Source: Aralia elata
Lineage: Eukaryota > Streptophyta > Magnoliopsida > Apiales > Araliaceae
Direction of reading: 5' to 3'
DNA: 64,000 bases
Assembly: GCA_034770075.1 (NCBI GenBank)
Contig: CM068388.1
Span: 68,930,889 to 68,994,888 of the forward strand
Shown: positions 44,015 to 56,758 of the stretch, in pieces
Layout: every line of letters starts with the position of its first letter
Position numbering within the stretch: position 1 is the first letter of the stretch
Translations under genes and position numbers: made by a program
The notes under the pieces: generated by a model
Databases searched by the model: none
What the model saw: only the letters and a program-made list of their open reading frames with translations
Told to the model about the DNA's origin: nothing

Positions 44015-45190
44015 GCTGGTGAGGTGCAGCTGGAATTTATGGATAATTTATGATGCTTCAGTTCTCAGGTGAGGATATTGGTATTGTTTTTGGCTATCTG
44101 TTTTTTATCACTTTTTCTATTTGTTTTGCATCTGTTTTACATGTATTTTTTGATACGGCTGTTTAATTAGTTTCTCAAAAAGGCTGATGATTTAATAAAG
44201 TTGCTTGCTCTTATGCTTCTTTAATTGATACAGCTAAAATTTTAGGTAAAAGATATGTTATTGTAAACTTAAATGAAGTTTCTGCCTCAGTGGATAGTTA
44301 AAAGTATGATTCTTTTGGTGTCTCTAAATTGAGTGTCTTCTTATTCTGACAGAAGAAATATGTTTTTTGTGGCTGGTTTTCAGGATTGCGTTGTCAAGAT
44401 ATAAAATGTTTTTAGACAGGTTTATGAACTTTGTTAAATAGACAATTGCTATCCCTGAGACAAACTCATTTTCATTTTAGATGGCCTTTTACGAGCTAGG
44501 ATTGGACTTTTAATTTGATGTAAATGTGTATCTTTATATTTGCTTGATAAGTTTAGAAAATTTTCAGATTAATTTAAATGTAAAGGTCTTCTTTCATTTT
44601 AGGCTGCAGGAGGCCGTTCCACAAGTGGAGTTGGCAAGGGAAGAGGCCATCCTCTTCCTTTATCATGTCATTGATGGCTAATTCCATTAGAAACTCCTCT
44701 GCTAGGGTTTCGTGTTCTTCTTTCTCTACTGCTACTTTGCCAACCAAGCGAGTCAGCACTCACAGTGGGAGTTTTTACTGCGACAAAGTGCTTCATGATT
44801 CAGCTCTCCAATAAGTTCTCTGCTGCCGAAATTGTTTAAACTCAAGACCCCAAGTGCATTTCTTTTACATTTATTGTGTATAATATATATAGGCTGCATT
44901 TAACTTTTGAGAATTTTGTTATTTGACTGTAAGTATTTCAATAACTAAAAAAAAATATTTATCCACTCTTGATGCTTATCAAGTTAATGCTTCACAGTTG
45001 ATATAGAAGTATTAGCATCACAATTTATTTTAACAACATGGCTGCTAAGTTTACACCATTTAGTAACTTGCCTTAATTCAGGTTGAACAAGAAAGCCACC
45101 TAACAATCTCATAGCTTCAGAAAATTCATGAAAGAAATTGAGACATCCCAACCAACACATTCAAATTCCGCACAAGTTTGCCATGTACAA

Positions 45191-48165
45191 TGTAACACCC
45201 CCAATTCCGGGTCTACTTTCAAACCCGGGTCCGGTATGTCACGGTACTATTCATTCAACATAAACACCCATAAATTCTTAAAACATCAATGTACCCTCAA
45301 TATTTTACAAAATGTCACTTTTAATCCCAGGTTCTAATACCTTTACATCTTCAATACATACAAATAATGATTAATACATCATTTATTTATTACAACAATA
45401 CATGTAACTTTTATCCGCCACAACAAATATATATATAACTAACATGTAATCTTCTAATCAAATACATGATCTTTTCCTTAGTCTTCACCGGATTCCACGA
45501 TTCGTTCTAACTTTGCTGAAAATATTTTATTTAAAGCTAGGGTGAGCATTCAATTGCTCAGCAAATATAACAGTTGAATAAGCAATCAACAACAAAATGA
45601 ATATCAACATATTCTCAGAAATCTTCAACAACTGAACAATAATTATGAAGCAACTTCGAATGAATAAGAATAATATCTTTCTCTCTTTTTAACATTTTCG
45701 AAACGACATACTGATCAATCCTCAATACTTTAACCTTTCTCTCTGTTCTTTCCTAAATTGACATCACCTGAGCTTACTTCATTATTATAACACAACATGT
45801 CTCTAGTTCATCTCTTGATTCTTAACTCACCTATATAAGGTTCTACTCTCATATTTACACTAATTTTTCTTAACTTCAATGTCTTACACTCATATTTGTC
45901 TAGCCGAAAACAATTGGCATCGACACTTTTCTTACATAATTCGTGAATAACAGAACTTTTGCATATTGAATAGTTCAATAACAAAACAGTTAATCTCAAT
46001 AGCACATAAGTGCAGATATTGGCACATAGCAAAATCAACAGTTAAACATCTTGCACAAACATTAAATATTTGCACATAGATAGAAATCTTGCATAACATA
46101 AAATTTAGACAAGAGTTAGGAATTTGCTCAAATATAACTTGAGTAAAATTAGAAAACTTGCCTTAAGCGCTGCTTATAACTTTACGTTAATTCGCCTTTC
46201 GAATTTCCTACACATTTATATGTATGATGACACACCAATAAGCCACACAATGACGCTAATTATTGGTTTACATTAACTAGCCTTTAAATATGAACCTAAC
46301 TTCGTATTTTTGACTTTTACAATAATTGATTTCAAAAGTTATTTAATCCATAATTACGTCGTCCAACTAACCTCGAAATGGTCTCAACTTTGGACAGTGA
46401 ACTATTTATAACATGGCCTAACTACCCCCCATAGGTGGCATGAATTTAAAAAATTTACATACACAAAATCTTATTTTTAAAGTTCTATTCCCGAATGTCT
46501 CGCAGTTTATAGACTGCAGGACCCCGACTCGCTTAAACAACCATAACTTCTTCATGGTAAAAAATATTTTTGGGTGATTCTTGATACTGTGTTTAATTTA
46601 CTTCCAGAGTTTTCTTTTGATATAAAGATCACATCTTAACTCCTTATATATTAAGAATTATGGAGTTTACAAAAGCAGACTAAAAACTGCTCCCGCAGAA
46701 ATATTGACAGCTAGACCCAACAGTACTAAAACAGCCATAACTCTTTCATACCAAAATATATTTTTGTGATTCTTGAGTCTATTGTCATTAGAATTTCCCC
46801 CTCTACAACTTTCTTTTACATTTCAGAAGCATATTCTGACTTTACGTTTTTGAAAAATGGGCAGAAAGATCAGAAGTGTGATTTTGTTCATAATTTCTTC
46901 ATTTCATTTGGTAAAACATGATACCACAAACATCAAAATATTATGTTATCATGTTCTAACACTTTATAACAATAAATAACAAAATCATAAACCTACTTAT
47001 ATTGAGTTTTTATGAGTTTTGCTCAAGAACACACGAAAAACACGAAGAACGTGAAGAACACGTGAAAACTAACTTCCATCGTTCTTCGTTTCGATTACTT
47101 AAAACTTGATGTCACAAGCATTAATTAGCTAGGCCACCATGTTCTACCATTTTATAACATCAAATAACAAAATCATAAACCTACTTATATAGAGTTTTAT
47201 GACTTTCGCTCAAAAATACATGAAGAAATACTTAGTCGAAAAAGATCGTACATGGTAATGACTTATGTTCTTGATCTTTTGGATATCATACTTGAAATAA
47301 TTTGGGCATTATAGCGGTTTACATATGTAATTATAAGACTTTATAATTGAAGTTACATAAACTTACTTATATAATAGGTTTTCTCTAGAACACATGAAGA
47401 AACACTTAGTCAAAAAAGATCGTACATGGTAACAACTTATGTTTTGAGCTTTTCGACTATAAAATGAAAGAAAATTGAACATAACAATGACTAGGGATTT
47501 TACCTCTTGTAGTTTCAAGTTTTAAGTATTTCTTTGCAATTTCAATACTTGAAATATATATCTAGAGAGTAATTTTGCTCTTTGAAATTGGTGAGAAAAA
47601 TGAAGAACTAAGCTTGCTATTTATAGGAAACTCAAGAGTTGGGGCATTTTGGTCATTTTGCCATCTCAACCATGGCTTCTTACTATTTTGCCCTAGCATA
47701 TTCTTGAAAATATTCCTTAGCATATGACTTATTACCCTTTTACCCTAGCATATTCTGGGAATATTCCTTTCTTAGCTTCTCTTAGAAGCTTCGTTGTTCC
47801 GTGATATTTTAACTGCCAAAATTCGTTCTGCAGTCGAAAAACTACGTTCTTCGTTTCTAAATTTTTTTAGATATTTCGATTTTCCTCTTCATCTTAACAT
47901 TAATGCATTTTTCAAAAAATCAAAAAACGCAAAAACGTTTTTGATGAATAGTGTTTTCGGCGACCATTTCTCAGAAAATGGTTAGACGATCAAAAAGTCT
48001 ATAAAAATATTTTTCGTCGTTTCCCTATTTCGTCTTCTTATCTTGCACGTTTTTCAAGAAAACTTTTATTGGATAATACGCTTTTTCACAACATATTACT
48101 GATAGATCTTGAAACGGAATGTCATTACGACATACACATCTCTCTAAGAAGCTTAAAGTGTGACA
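45191..48165 (-). repeat. probable solo LTR of a third gypsy family
   Basis: The left end, TGTAACACCCCCAATTCCGGG, matches the terminus type of the other gypsy LTRs here; the right end is AAAGTGTGACA, giving TG...CA on the minus strand. Flanks share ACAA (45187-45190 and 48166-48169), a possible 4-bp duplication. No internal region or second copy is present. It shares with the other LTRs the TGAGCA hairpin, the GTCTAGCCGAA motif and CATAACT-TTTC phrases. Boundaries at the right end are tentative. Confidence 0.65.
45543..45560 (-). other. conserved LTR hairpin TGAGCA-loop-TGCTCA
   Basis: TGAGCA-TTCAAT-TGCTCA, perfect stem, about 350 bp from the LTR 3' end. Confidence 0.6.
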
Positions 48166-48668
48166 ACAAACTATACAATAAACTAGTTAATTAAAATAAA
48201 CTAAAAAAAATAGTTTTAAGTGACAACCAAACATGGCCTTAAGAATATGGGAACAGTTAAACCATGATGCGTTTAACTGACACCCATGTTGTGCCAGTTT
48301 TATTTAATACGTATTATATTTTTCATCAGCTTTGTTTACATACTGCATTCCTAAAATCTAAGTTAGAGAAATACAGAGAGAGTTTTGAGAGAATTTGGAG
48401 AATTGGAAGAAGAATTTCTATTATCTTGCATAATCTAAATCATTAATATCAAAGGTAATTTCTTAATTCAAGCTTTAATTTATATTTTTAAGTTTCTCCA
48501 TGAACGTACTTTTAAGTTCTCTGTTAATTGAGTTTCACGAGTAAATTGTTGAAAAGTTGTTTGTATTCATTAATATGTATGTATGAATCATTATATGATG
48601 TTTATAAACTGTTTTAGAATGATTAATCCATGAAATTATGTTTTAAATGGAGTTTTGAAGTTACAGAG
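48166..48668 (+). repeat. left part of a plus-strand gypsy LTR (start uncertain), cut by the chromovirus
   Basis: Continuous with 60785-62736 once the chromovirus and its CAGAG duplication are removed. Purine-rich AGAGAAATACAGAGAGAG at about 48366 follows a TATA-like TATTATATTTTTC, suggesting U3/R. No TG start with a matching target duplication could be identified, so the left boundary may be lost or lie within 48166-48300. Confidence 0.45.
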
Positions 48669-48880
48669 TGTGACGCCCCCAAATCCGGGTACCTCAAACC
48701 CGAATCCGGTGCTACACGGTACATCCCATTCCATACAACATAATAGACATGAATGTAATTAATATATTATTACAACACGTCTTACTCTCAATCCCAGGTT
48801 CTATTACCATAACATCATTCTCAATACATAATAAATCTTAATATTACAACATTTCTAATACAAATAAACTATGACGCCAT

Positions 48881-48949
48881 CTAGACGTGCATCTTGCCCT
48901 TTCCCTTGTCCTTACCGGAACCTTCGACCCGCTCGGACTTAGCTGCAAT
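48881..48949 (-). other. short frame conserved between LTR families near the LTR 3' end
   Basis: Behind an acceptor-like AACATTGCAG the minus strand reads IAAKSERVEGSGKDKGKG and stops five codons on. The plus-strand LTR at 62400-62473 has a similar frame (IATKVERVDEP, then SKGKGKANK and a stop) and the solo LTR has FSAKLERIVESGED and a stop. This may be a conserved nucleotide element read as peptide; coding is unproven. Confidence 0.3.
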
Positions 48950-48968
48950 GTTTAATATAAAGCAAGAA

Positions 48969-48986
48969 TGAGCATTCAATTGCCCA
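48969..48986 (-). other. conserved LTR hairpin (G-U variant)
   Basis: Minus strand TGGGCA-ATTGAA-TGCTCA; the changed base still pairs as G-U in RNA. About 300 bp from the LTR 3' end. Confidence 0.6.
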
Positions 48987-50201
48987 GCAAGTATAACAGT
49001 TGAATAACAACAATATCATCAATCACATCATCTCTCTTCGACAACTGAACAATAGTTGTGAAATATTCTGAATAAACAGGAATAATACTTTGCTTTCGTT
49101 TTAAAAATATATTTTTGAAACGACATTGAGTGGTCATAAGACCTTGAACTTTCTTTTGCTTTCTTGAAAAGGTACACAACATTATAACTGCAAACCGTCT
49201 TACTTACGAGCACTTCTAGGTGATCAGCCTATTGTACTCTATGTTGATCAACACTCTAGCTGGAAACGTCTATATGCGTTTGTTTAGGCGCTCGATGCCT
49301 TGTCAGAATAACTGACTAAAAACTGCCCCTAATATTAGGGTTGTTCATCTCATTCATGTCTCGGAATCCTAACCAAAGCAATTCGGTTGGATAGCTCTAC
49401 TTAATCATCAATAACATCTCAAAGATTTATTATCAAATCAATAAAACATTTCAATATCTGTCTAGCCGAAGCAAATGGCATCGACGTTCTCTATAACAGT
49501 TCATATATATAGGTGAACTTGAAAGCTTCAACAATTTATGTCATAACATAGCTCGAATACTTATGCAAATACTGAAAATTTTACATAAGTAAGGAATTCA
49601 CACAACCATATATGTATTGCGTAAATTAGAACTTCAAACATCGCATGAGAGTCAAGAGAATATAATCCAATGAATCAAATCAACTTGCACAATATACGTC
49701 TCTTGTATAAGATACGAAACTTGCATTCAATACTGAAAATGAATGAAGCTAGAGAACTTGCCCAACACGAAGGTTAGACAAGGGTTTAGGAAACTTGCCT
49801 TAAGCGCTTGCTACTAGTTGACGTTAATCGTCCTTCAAATATGTCCTACGCATTTAAACATATATTCACATACCAATTAGTCTCACAATAGACACCAAAC
49901 ATTGGCTTACATTAATCCACACATTATAATCATTACGAACACTGATTGCCACTACGCTTACCCAAACGGGGGTCTCGCTCCCCGGTGAGCGAGCGGCTGC
50001 TCCCCGGTGAAAGCCAAACGAAAAATGTAACTACGCTATTCATTTCATTTAAGCAAATCTCACGTGACTTAGTCATTTCATGCTTGGGGTCATTCAACTA
50101 CTATACTAACATACCATACATATGCTTTGGGGTATTTATAACATGTTGGGTCTATGTAAACATGCATCGCATCAATAACACAAAGCAGCAAACAGTTCAC
50201 C

Positions 50202-50346
50202 TCTGCAGACCGGCGCAGCTGCGCAGGTCTTGTACTTGGGAGTGGCGCAGCTGCGCCACTCTGCGTCCAGGGACTTTCAGGTCTGGCACCCTGCGCAGCT
50301 GCGCATGTGCTATGCTTGGGAGTGGCGCAGCTGCGCCACTCTGCAT
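50202..50346 (-). repeat. GC-rich palindrome cassette in the chromovirus LTR (left)
   Basis: Four palindromes in two modules: GGCGCAGCTGCGC, TGGCGCAGCTGCGCCA, TGCGCAGCTGCGCA and TGGCGCAGCTGCGCCA. They are separated by CCCAAG-type spacers, with CTGCAGA at one end and CTGCGTCC/CTGCATCC at module boundaries. The cassette lies 1533-1677 bp from the LTR 3' end. Open frames on both strands through it arise from palindromy. Confidence 0.9.
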
Positions 50347-51123
50347 CCAGGGACCTTCAAGTTCTGCTACTGCAGAACCCAAAAATCCAACCCAATGATT
50401 CAGTCCCATTTGCTTCTTAACCATTATACAACATGTCTATATGACTTAAAACATGCTTTTACAACTGAGCTATGCATCATAACATCATTTAATCAATTAA
50501 TCATTCCTCATTCTCATGTTCCTTAGAGAAATCATTCTCTTGGACGTTAAACCAAATAGTTTGTGGGCATGAGTTGAAAAATCACATTGGAGTAGAGTTT
50601 CATTATACTCTAGTCCAGATTTCCCATTGAAATCATTACTCAAACCTTCTTGACATATACAAACAGTACACAACCAATGCACATAACCAAACCAAGATGG
50701 TTATAACTTCATTATTAACAAAATATGAATAACAGTCCACTAATGTCCATTTCTTGATTCCTTAAGCATAGGTTCGATTCTCATTCATGGTTCCACTTTC
50801 ACATACCATTAACAAGGTTTTAATAAAGCTAATTAACATTCATACACATGTTCATGAGCAACCAAGCAATTTCAGCTACATAACTCCAACAAAACAATCA
50901 CAGCAAAACTATAAACTTGGAAAGAATGTGGAAATGAGCTAAGCTCTATATTGCATACCTCTTGAGCTACTTCTAAGGATGCTAAATGGATCAAATAGCA
51001 GCTGCTACCACACTCCTTCTTCTTTCTCAAACCACCCGTACACACTCAATTCCTACACTCTCTCAATTTTCAGCTATCTTACTAAGCAACAAACAAAGGA
51101 ATGGAGGCTAAGCAATGGGAGAG

Positions 51124-51131
51124 TATTTATA
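51124..51131 (-). promoter_or_regulatory. TATA box of the chromovirus LTR
   Basis: Minus strand CTATAAATACTCTCCC; copied at 60061-60068 in the 5' LTR, where it would drive the genomic transcript. Confidence 0.65.
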
Positions 51132-51852
51132 GAGGAAGAGTTTGAGTTTCTGGAGGTGGAGGAGCTGAGCATGCTCGGGCATGGCAGCTCCCCATGTATG
51201 GGTGACTGAGCTTTTGCTCTTCCCATGGCTCGGGTACTCCCCCCTCCTTCTCCCAAGTCGCTTTATTCCCTTCTTGCTTCACCAAATGCAGATTTTGCAG
51301 CTCCCTATGCTCTCCCACGTTCTTGGCTGCTCCCATCCCTCCTCTCTTCCTTCTCTTCATCCGCGTTCTTCTTCTTTCTCCAACCCAGCTGCTGATTTCT
51401 ATTACCCATTTCCCACATGGGTCATGGGTTATGGGCCACGGGTTGCGGTTTTGGGTCATGGACTCGACCCGTGGGTCTTGGGCTCCAACTTGGGCCACTC
51501 TTGTACTTCTAATTTAATTCTAATTGGGCTTCTAATAAAAATTCAATTGGGCTCAAGTAAAATCCCACACTTGGATTATTAATCCCTCTCATTAACGCTT
51601 TGGCGAAATTATGAAAAGTCATAAAATCAAAAAAAAGCGTCTTGGCGTAAATAGCGCTTTAACGCTATTTCTCTAATGATTTAATCAATACCAATAAAAA
51701 TAATATCAATCCAAAAATTATCACCTACACATCATATGTAGTAATAAAATATTCACACACATAACACGGAATAATATTAATAAAAGTTCAATTTATTCAA
51801 TAAAATTCATAGGCTCGTGTTACAAAGCTACCCACGATCCGCGATCGTTACA

Positions 51853-51868
51853 ACCTCCCCCCCCTTAT
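51853..51868 (-). promoter_or_regulatory. polypurine tract of the chromovirus
   Basis: Minus strand AAGGGGGGGGGAGGT-type purine run adjoining the 3' LTR. Confidence 0.85.
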
Positions 51869-51900
51869 AAGAATTCTGTCCCCAGAATTACGACATAAGG

Positions 51901-54900
51901 TTAAACAAAAAGATGGGGATAATTCTTCTTCATCTTATCTTCGAGTTCCCACGTCGCTTCTTCGGCGTTGTGGTTCCTCCATACTACCTTCACAGAGTAA
52001 ATGGTCTTACTTCGTAAGACTTGCTCTTTCCTATCAATTATCTGAATAGGAATTTCTTCATACGTTAAGTCTTTCTCAACCTGAATAGGTTCATACTCTA
52101 TCACATGCTTATAGTCTTGCTTATAGGGTCGTAGTACCGACACGTGAAACACGTTATGGATGTGTTCTAAATCAGGAGGTAAGGCTACCTCGTAAGCCAC
52201 TTCTCCTACCCTTCTCAATACTTCAAACGGTCCTATAAACCTTGGACTCAACTTCCCTTTCTTCCCGAACCGTATCTTCCCCTTCCAGGGAGACACCTTC
52301 AAAAATACATGGCTACCGACATCGAAGTCTCTCTTCTGGCGATGCTTGTCTGCATACTTCTTTTGCCTGTCTTGGGCCGCGACTAGTCTCGCTCTTATTA
52401 CCCTCACGATCTCCGCAGTTTGCTGTACCAATTCCGGTCCCAACAATTTGCGTTCCCCTACCTCATCCCAGCACAATGGCGTTCTGCATTTCCTCCCGTA
52501 TAACGCTTCGTAAGGCGGCATGCCTATACTAGCGTGATAACTATTATTATAGGAGAACTCAACTAAAGGTAGGTGGTCGTCCCAATTCCCTTTAAAGTCC
52601 ATCACACATGCCCGTAGCATATCTTCTAAAGTCTGTATCGTCCGCTCGCTCTGCCCGTCCGTTTGAGGATGATACGCCGTGCTCAACCTCAGCTGTGTTC
52701 CCAATTGCTCTTGCAGACTTTTCCAAAAATTCGACGTGAAACGTGGATCCCGATCCGACACAATCGAAATTGGCACTCCATGTCTAGAAATAATTTCCTT
52801 CACATAGAGTTTAGCTAATTGGTCTAATTTGAACCTAATTCTGATCGGTAAGAAATACGCCGATTTTGTCAAACGATCCACTATAACCCATATAGCGTCG
52901 TATCCCTTCTGCGTTGTTGGGAGTCCTACCACAAAATCCATCGTGATATGCTCCCACTTCCACTCTGGAATCTCTAAGGGTTGAAGCAACCCACTTGGTC
53001 TCTGATGCTCGGCCTTGACTCTCTGACAAGTCAGGCACCTACTAACGCACTCTGCGACTTCTCTCTTCATGTTTGGCCACCAAAAATGTAGTTTGAGGTC
53101 TTGATACATTTTTGTACTTCCCGGATGGATCGAGTACCTCGAACTATGGGCCTCTTGCAAAATCTCTTCTCGTAACTCGGGTACTGGCGGTACCCAAATT
53201 CTTCCTTCAAATCTCATCACTCCATCATTATCGAGTTTATACTTAATTTCCTCTCCTTGGGAAATTCTCTGCCTTATTCCCTCGCACTCCTCATCGCTAA
53301 GTTGTGCTTCTTTTACTCGGTCCAATAAGATTGGACGAGTCTCTATTGTGAACAACTTCTCTCCCGATTCTATCGGGAACCTCACTTCTATCTCCAGTTT
53401 AGCCATCTCTGTTATTAGCTCATCTTGAGCCATTAACATTGACAACTTCCCCCGACCCTTCCTACTTAAGGCGTCGGCCACTACATTCGCCTTCCCTGGG
53501 TGATATAGAATCTCACAATCATAATCTTTGATCAATTCTAACCACCTCCTCTGCCTCATATTCAACTCCTTCTGTGTGAAAATATACTTTAGACTTTTGT
53601 GGTCCGTGTATATCTCACATTTCTCGCCATACAAATAATGCCTCCAAATCTTCAGGGCAAACACAACGGCTGCCAATTCAAGATCATGAGTAGGGTATCC
53701 CCTCTCATAATCTTTCAACTGTCGTGACGCATACGCAATGACTTTACCGTGCTGCATAAGCACGCATCCAAGTCCCTTGTGTGACGCGTCACTATAAACT
53801 ACAAAATCACCTGTATCATCCGGTAGGGATAATACTGGCGCCTCACTCAACCTTTTCTTGAGCTCTCGGAAGCTCTCCTCGCACTTTTCCGTCCAAACAT
53901 ACTTTACTGCCTTCCTCGTCAATTGGGTTTATGGGGTTGCTATCTTCGAAAAATCCTGAATAAATCTTCGATAGTAGCCCGCTAACCCTAAGAAACTACG
54001 CACTTCTGTCGGTGTCTTCGGTTGTTCCCAGTTAATAACCGCCTCCACCTTCGCTGGGTCTACGGATATACCATCTTTGTCAATCACGTGTCCCAAAAAG
54101 TGGACTCTCTCTAGCCAAAATTCGCATTTCGAGAATTTCGCATACAACTTCTCCCTCCTCAAGGTTTCCATCACTATCCTTAGGTGTTCAGCATGATCTT
54201 CCTGTGTCAAAGAGTAGACTAGAATATCATCTATGAACACCACTACAAATTTGTCCAAATGCTGCTTGAACACTCTATTCATTAAATCCATAAATGCGGC
54301 TGGTGCATTCGTTAACCCAAATGACATCACCAGGAACTCATAATGGCCGTAACGAGTCCTGAACGCTGTCTTAGGTACGTCCTCTCCCCTCACCTTCAAC
54401 TGGTGATATCCCGTTCTCAGATCTATTTTAGAAAAGTATTTTGCCCCCTTCAACTGATCAAACAAATCGTCGATCCTGGGCAACGGATACTTATTCTTGA
54501 TCGTTACTTTGTTCAACTCCCGATAGTCGATACAAAGTCTCAGCGATCCATCCTTCTTCTTCACAAATAACACTGGCGCTCCCCATGGAGACAAACTCGG
54601 TTGGATATACTTTTTATCTAACAATTCTTGCAGTTGAACCATCAACTCTTTCATCTCTACTGGCGCCATTCTATATGGTGCCCTTGAAACGGGTGTCGTT
54701 CCAGGCACTACGTCTATCACGAATTCGATCTCCCTATCTGGTGGTAGTCCTGGCAATTCGTTCGGAAATACATCCGCGAATTCATTCACGATAGGTATCT
54801 GCCCCATTTCGACTCCCTCTCGTTGGGTATCAACAATGTGGCACAGATAACCTACACACCCTTTTCTTAACAGCTTCCTGGCTTGCATCGTCGATAGCAA

Positions 54901-56445
54901 ACTCGAACGTCTAGGAGATTTACTACCGTAGAATACTACCTTAGACTGCTTCGAAGTCTTGAGGTTTACGCTTTTCTTCTGGCAATCGATTACTGCCCCG
55001 TGGTTAAACAACCAATCCATTCCCAATATTACGTCAAATTCTCCCAGTCTAATCGGAATTAAATCTACCGATAACTTACTCCCTCTAATTTCAACGCAAC
55101 AATTCCTATGAACATGTTCAACAGGGATTACTTCCTTATTCGCAACTTCTATGTTCAAGGGAGACTCTAGTTTCTCTAGAGGTAGGCTTAAACGTTGAGC
55201 AAATTCACATGATACAAAAGAACAGGTCGCACCCGAATCAAACAACACATATGCATTAATATTATTGATCGGAATGATACCTGAGACTACGTCTCCTGAT
55301 GTCACTGCATCTTGGACCGTCATATTGAAGGTCCGGGCTGATTGTCTACTCGGTGGAGCTGGACTAGTCATAGTCAGCTTGCCACTGCTATTCCCATTGC
55401 CTCCCCCGTCTGTCCCCTTCTTAGGGCAATTCCTTGCCATGTGGCCTGGTGCTCCGCACACGAAACACCCACCGATCTTCTTCGGGTTAGGGCAGCTAGG
55501 AGAGATGTGTCCCTCCTGCCCACAGTTGTAGCATGCCGTCCTTCCCTTCAAGCAGACCCCTAGGTGATTCTTCCCGCAGGTCTTACACGGCTCTACCCTC
55601 TTCTTTGGGTCTCCTTGCTTGTTCCCGGTATTCCCGGAATTGTTCCATTTCCTCTTCTGGTTACTTCCACTTCCACTGGCCACATCAGTCTTACTCCCTC
55701 CTTCGTTCCTACCCTTATTCTTCTTCTCCCTATTGTAGAGGCTTAGCGCCTCACTCCCTCCTTCGGCTATGATAGCCTTTTCCAAGATTGATCCAAAGGT
55801 ATCGATCTGTAACACGCTCACCTTGCTGTAGAGCCAGGGTTTCAGGCCCTGCTCAAACCTCCTCGTCTTCCTTTCCTCGGTGTCCACTTGGTGTGGAGCA
55901 AACCGAGCTAGCTCGTTGAACTTGGCAGCATATTGGGGTACTGTCAGGTTATCTTGCTTTAGTTCTAAGAATCGCATCTCCATGCGACTTTGCATGCTTT
56001 TGGGAAAGTAGTTCTCGAAGTACAACTCTTTGAACCGTTCCCAAGCAATGACTCCTTCCCCAGCCCTATTCTGGTTTGCTTCCCACCAGAAGTTGGCCTC
56101 ACCCTTCAGTAGGTAGGTAGCAAAAGTGGTCTTCTGCTCCTCCCCAACTCCAGCAATGATGAATGCTTTCTCCACCTCCTTAACCCATGATTGAGCCTCT
56201 ATAGGCTCGGTGGTCCCCTTAAATTCGGGCGGTCCCACGCTCTTAAAGTCCTTAAAGTTGGCAACACGCGCAACTGGAGGAACGACAGGTGGTACGGTTG
56301 GAACTCTGTTCAAAGCTCCTACCAGTAAGTCTATGAATTGCTGCATAGGGTTTGCTGTTTCCCTAGTCTCACTCTCATTATCGGATTCTCTATCCTCATT
56401 CCTCCGTGTTCCCTGTCTTCCTCTTCCTCTCCATCTCGGTGGCAT
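51901..56445 (-). pseudogene. gag-pol: gag-pol polyprotein of the chromovirus with one in-frame stop
   Basis: A single frame from ATG at 56445 to 51901, broken only by TAA at 53929-53931 after 838 codons (just past RT, between KIATP and TQLTRK). Part 1: gag 60-230; zinc knuckles at 287-298 (CX2CX3HX3C), 305-318 and 327-340; protease LFDSGATCSF with D403-S-G; RT with LCIDYRELN, KIDLRTGYHQ and FVVVFIDDILVYS (D739/D740 region). Part 2 (numbered from TTG at 53922): RNase H D45, E82, D107 and D150; integrase H259, H266, C296, C299 and catalytic D329, D390, E426 (DD35E); GPF near 565; chromodomain about 625-673 (VKVVWRN, ATWELED). The chromodomain assigns it to chromoviruses, which target heterochromatin. 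Otherwise it looks functional, so the stop is recent. Confidence 0.96.
53929..53931 (-). other. single premature stop in chromovirus pol
   Basis: TAA between CCA and ACC in the RT-RNase H connection; the reading frame is identical on both sides, so no indel is involved. Confidence 0.9.
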
Positions 56446-56758
56446 TTTCTGTTAAACAAATCATTCCACTATTAATCTACTATTCCATCCTTGCGCCACT
56501 ATAGTAAATACTAAGACGTACACATACTAATCGCAAGGCACATTGGAATAAACATACTCATCACAAAGCACATTAAAATAAACATACTTATATTAACATG
56601 CTTCTTACTTCATACATCTTGTAACACATAGCTTCTGCTATTCGCATACAATATATCCCTCTATTACTAAAAAGATGGGATTTACACCAGATAATCTATT
56701 ACATATACAAAATTTAGGATTTACATCCTTACAAGGTACATATCTAGACCTCGTCTAA

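Larger units (their letters stand above)
42821..45190. other. unassigned, possibly host-derived region
   Basis: This is the least repetitive stretch of the window. It has a tandem duplication (42927-43800), CT-rich 5'UTR-like sequence, donor-like sites (CG|GTAAATT at about 43230, CG|GTAAGTG at 43826, CAG|GTGAGG at 44067) and a few short open frames, including one on the minus strand at 44574-44759. I recognise no protein. It could be the leader and first exons of a degraded gene whose remainder was separated by the LTR at 45191. Confidence 0.35.
48669..51852 (-). repeat. 3' LTR of the chromovirus
   Basis: Plus strand TGTGACGCCCCCAAATCCGGG...GCGATCGTTACA. It carries a minus-strand TATAAATA (51124-51131), the palindrome cassette (50202-50346), the GTCTAGCCGAA motif (49460-49484) and the conserved hairpin (48969-48986). 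Confidence 0.95.

Noticed and set aside
44574..44759. Minus-strand frame MLTRLVGKVAVEKEEHETL
   Set aside because: Protein-like composition but isolated, with no neighbouring exon or family; kept only as a remark under the unassigned region.
49946..50398. 150-codon frame starting MPLRLPKRGSRSPVSERLL
   Set aside because: Lies within the chromovirus LTR, is antisense to the element, runs into the palindrome cassette and is disrupted in the other LTR.
50197..50526. Overlapping open frames on both strands (also 59058-59463)
   Set aside because: Caused by the palindrome cassette in the chromovirus LTR; the same peptide pieces (QLRHS, SCATL) repeat on both strands as expected for palindromic DNA.
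51074..51582. Several open frames of 60-133 codons near the LTR promoter (also 60011-60514)
   Set aside because: Duplicated in both LTRs, overlapping in opposite strands, with no conserved family; treated as U3/R sequence.
51901..53922. Integrase part as a separate gene
   Set aside because: The apparent start is TTG and the frame is continuous with the upstream RT except for one TAA, so it is one gag-pol frame with a nonsense codon.
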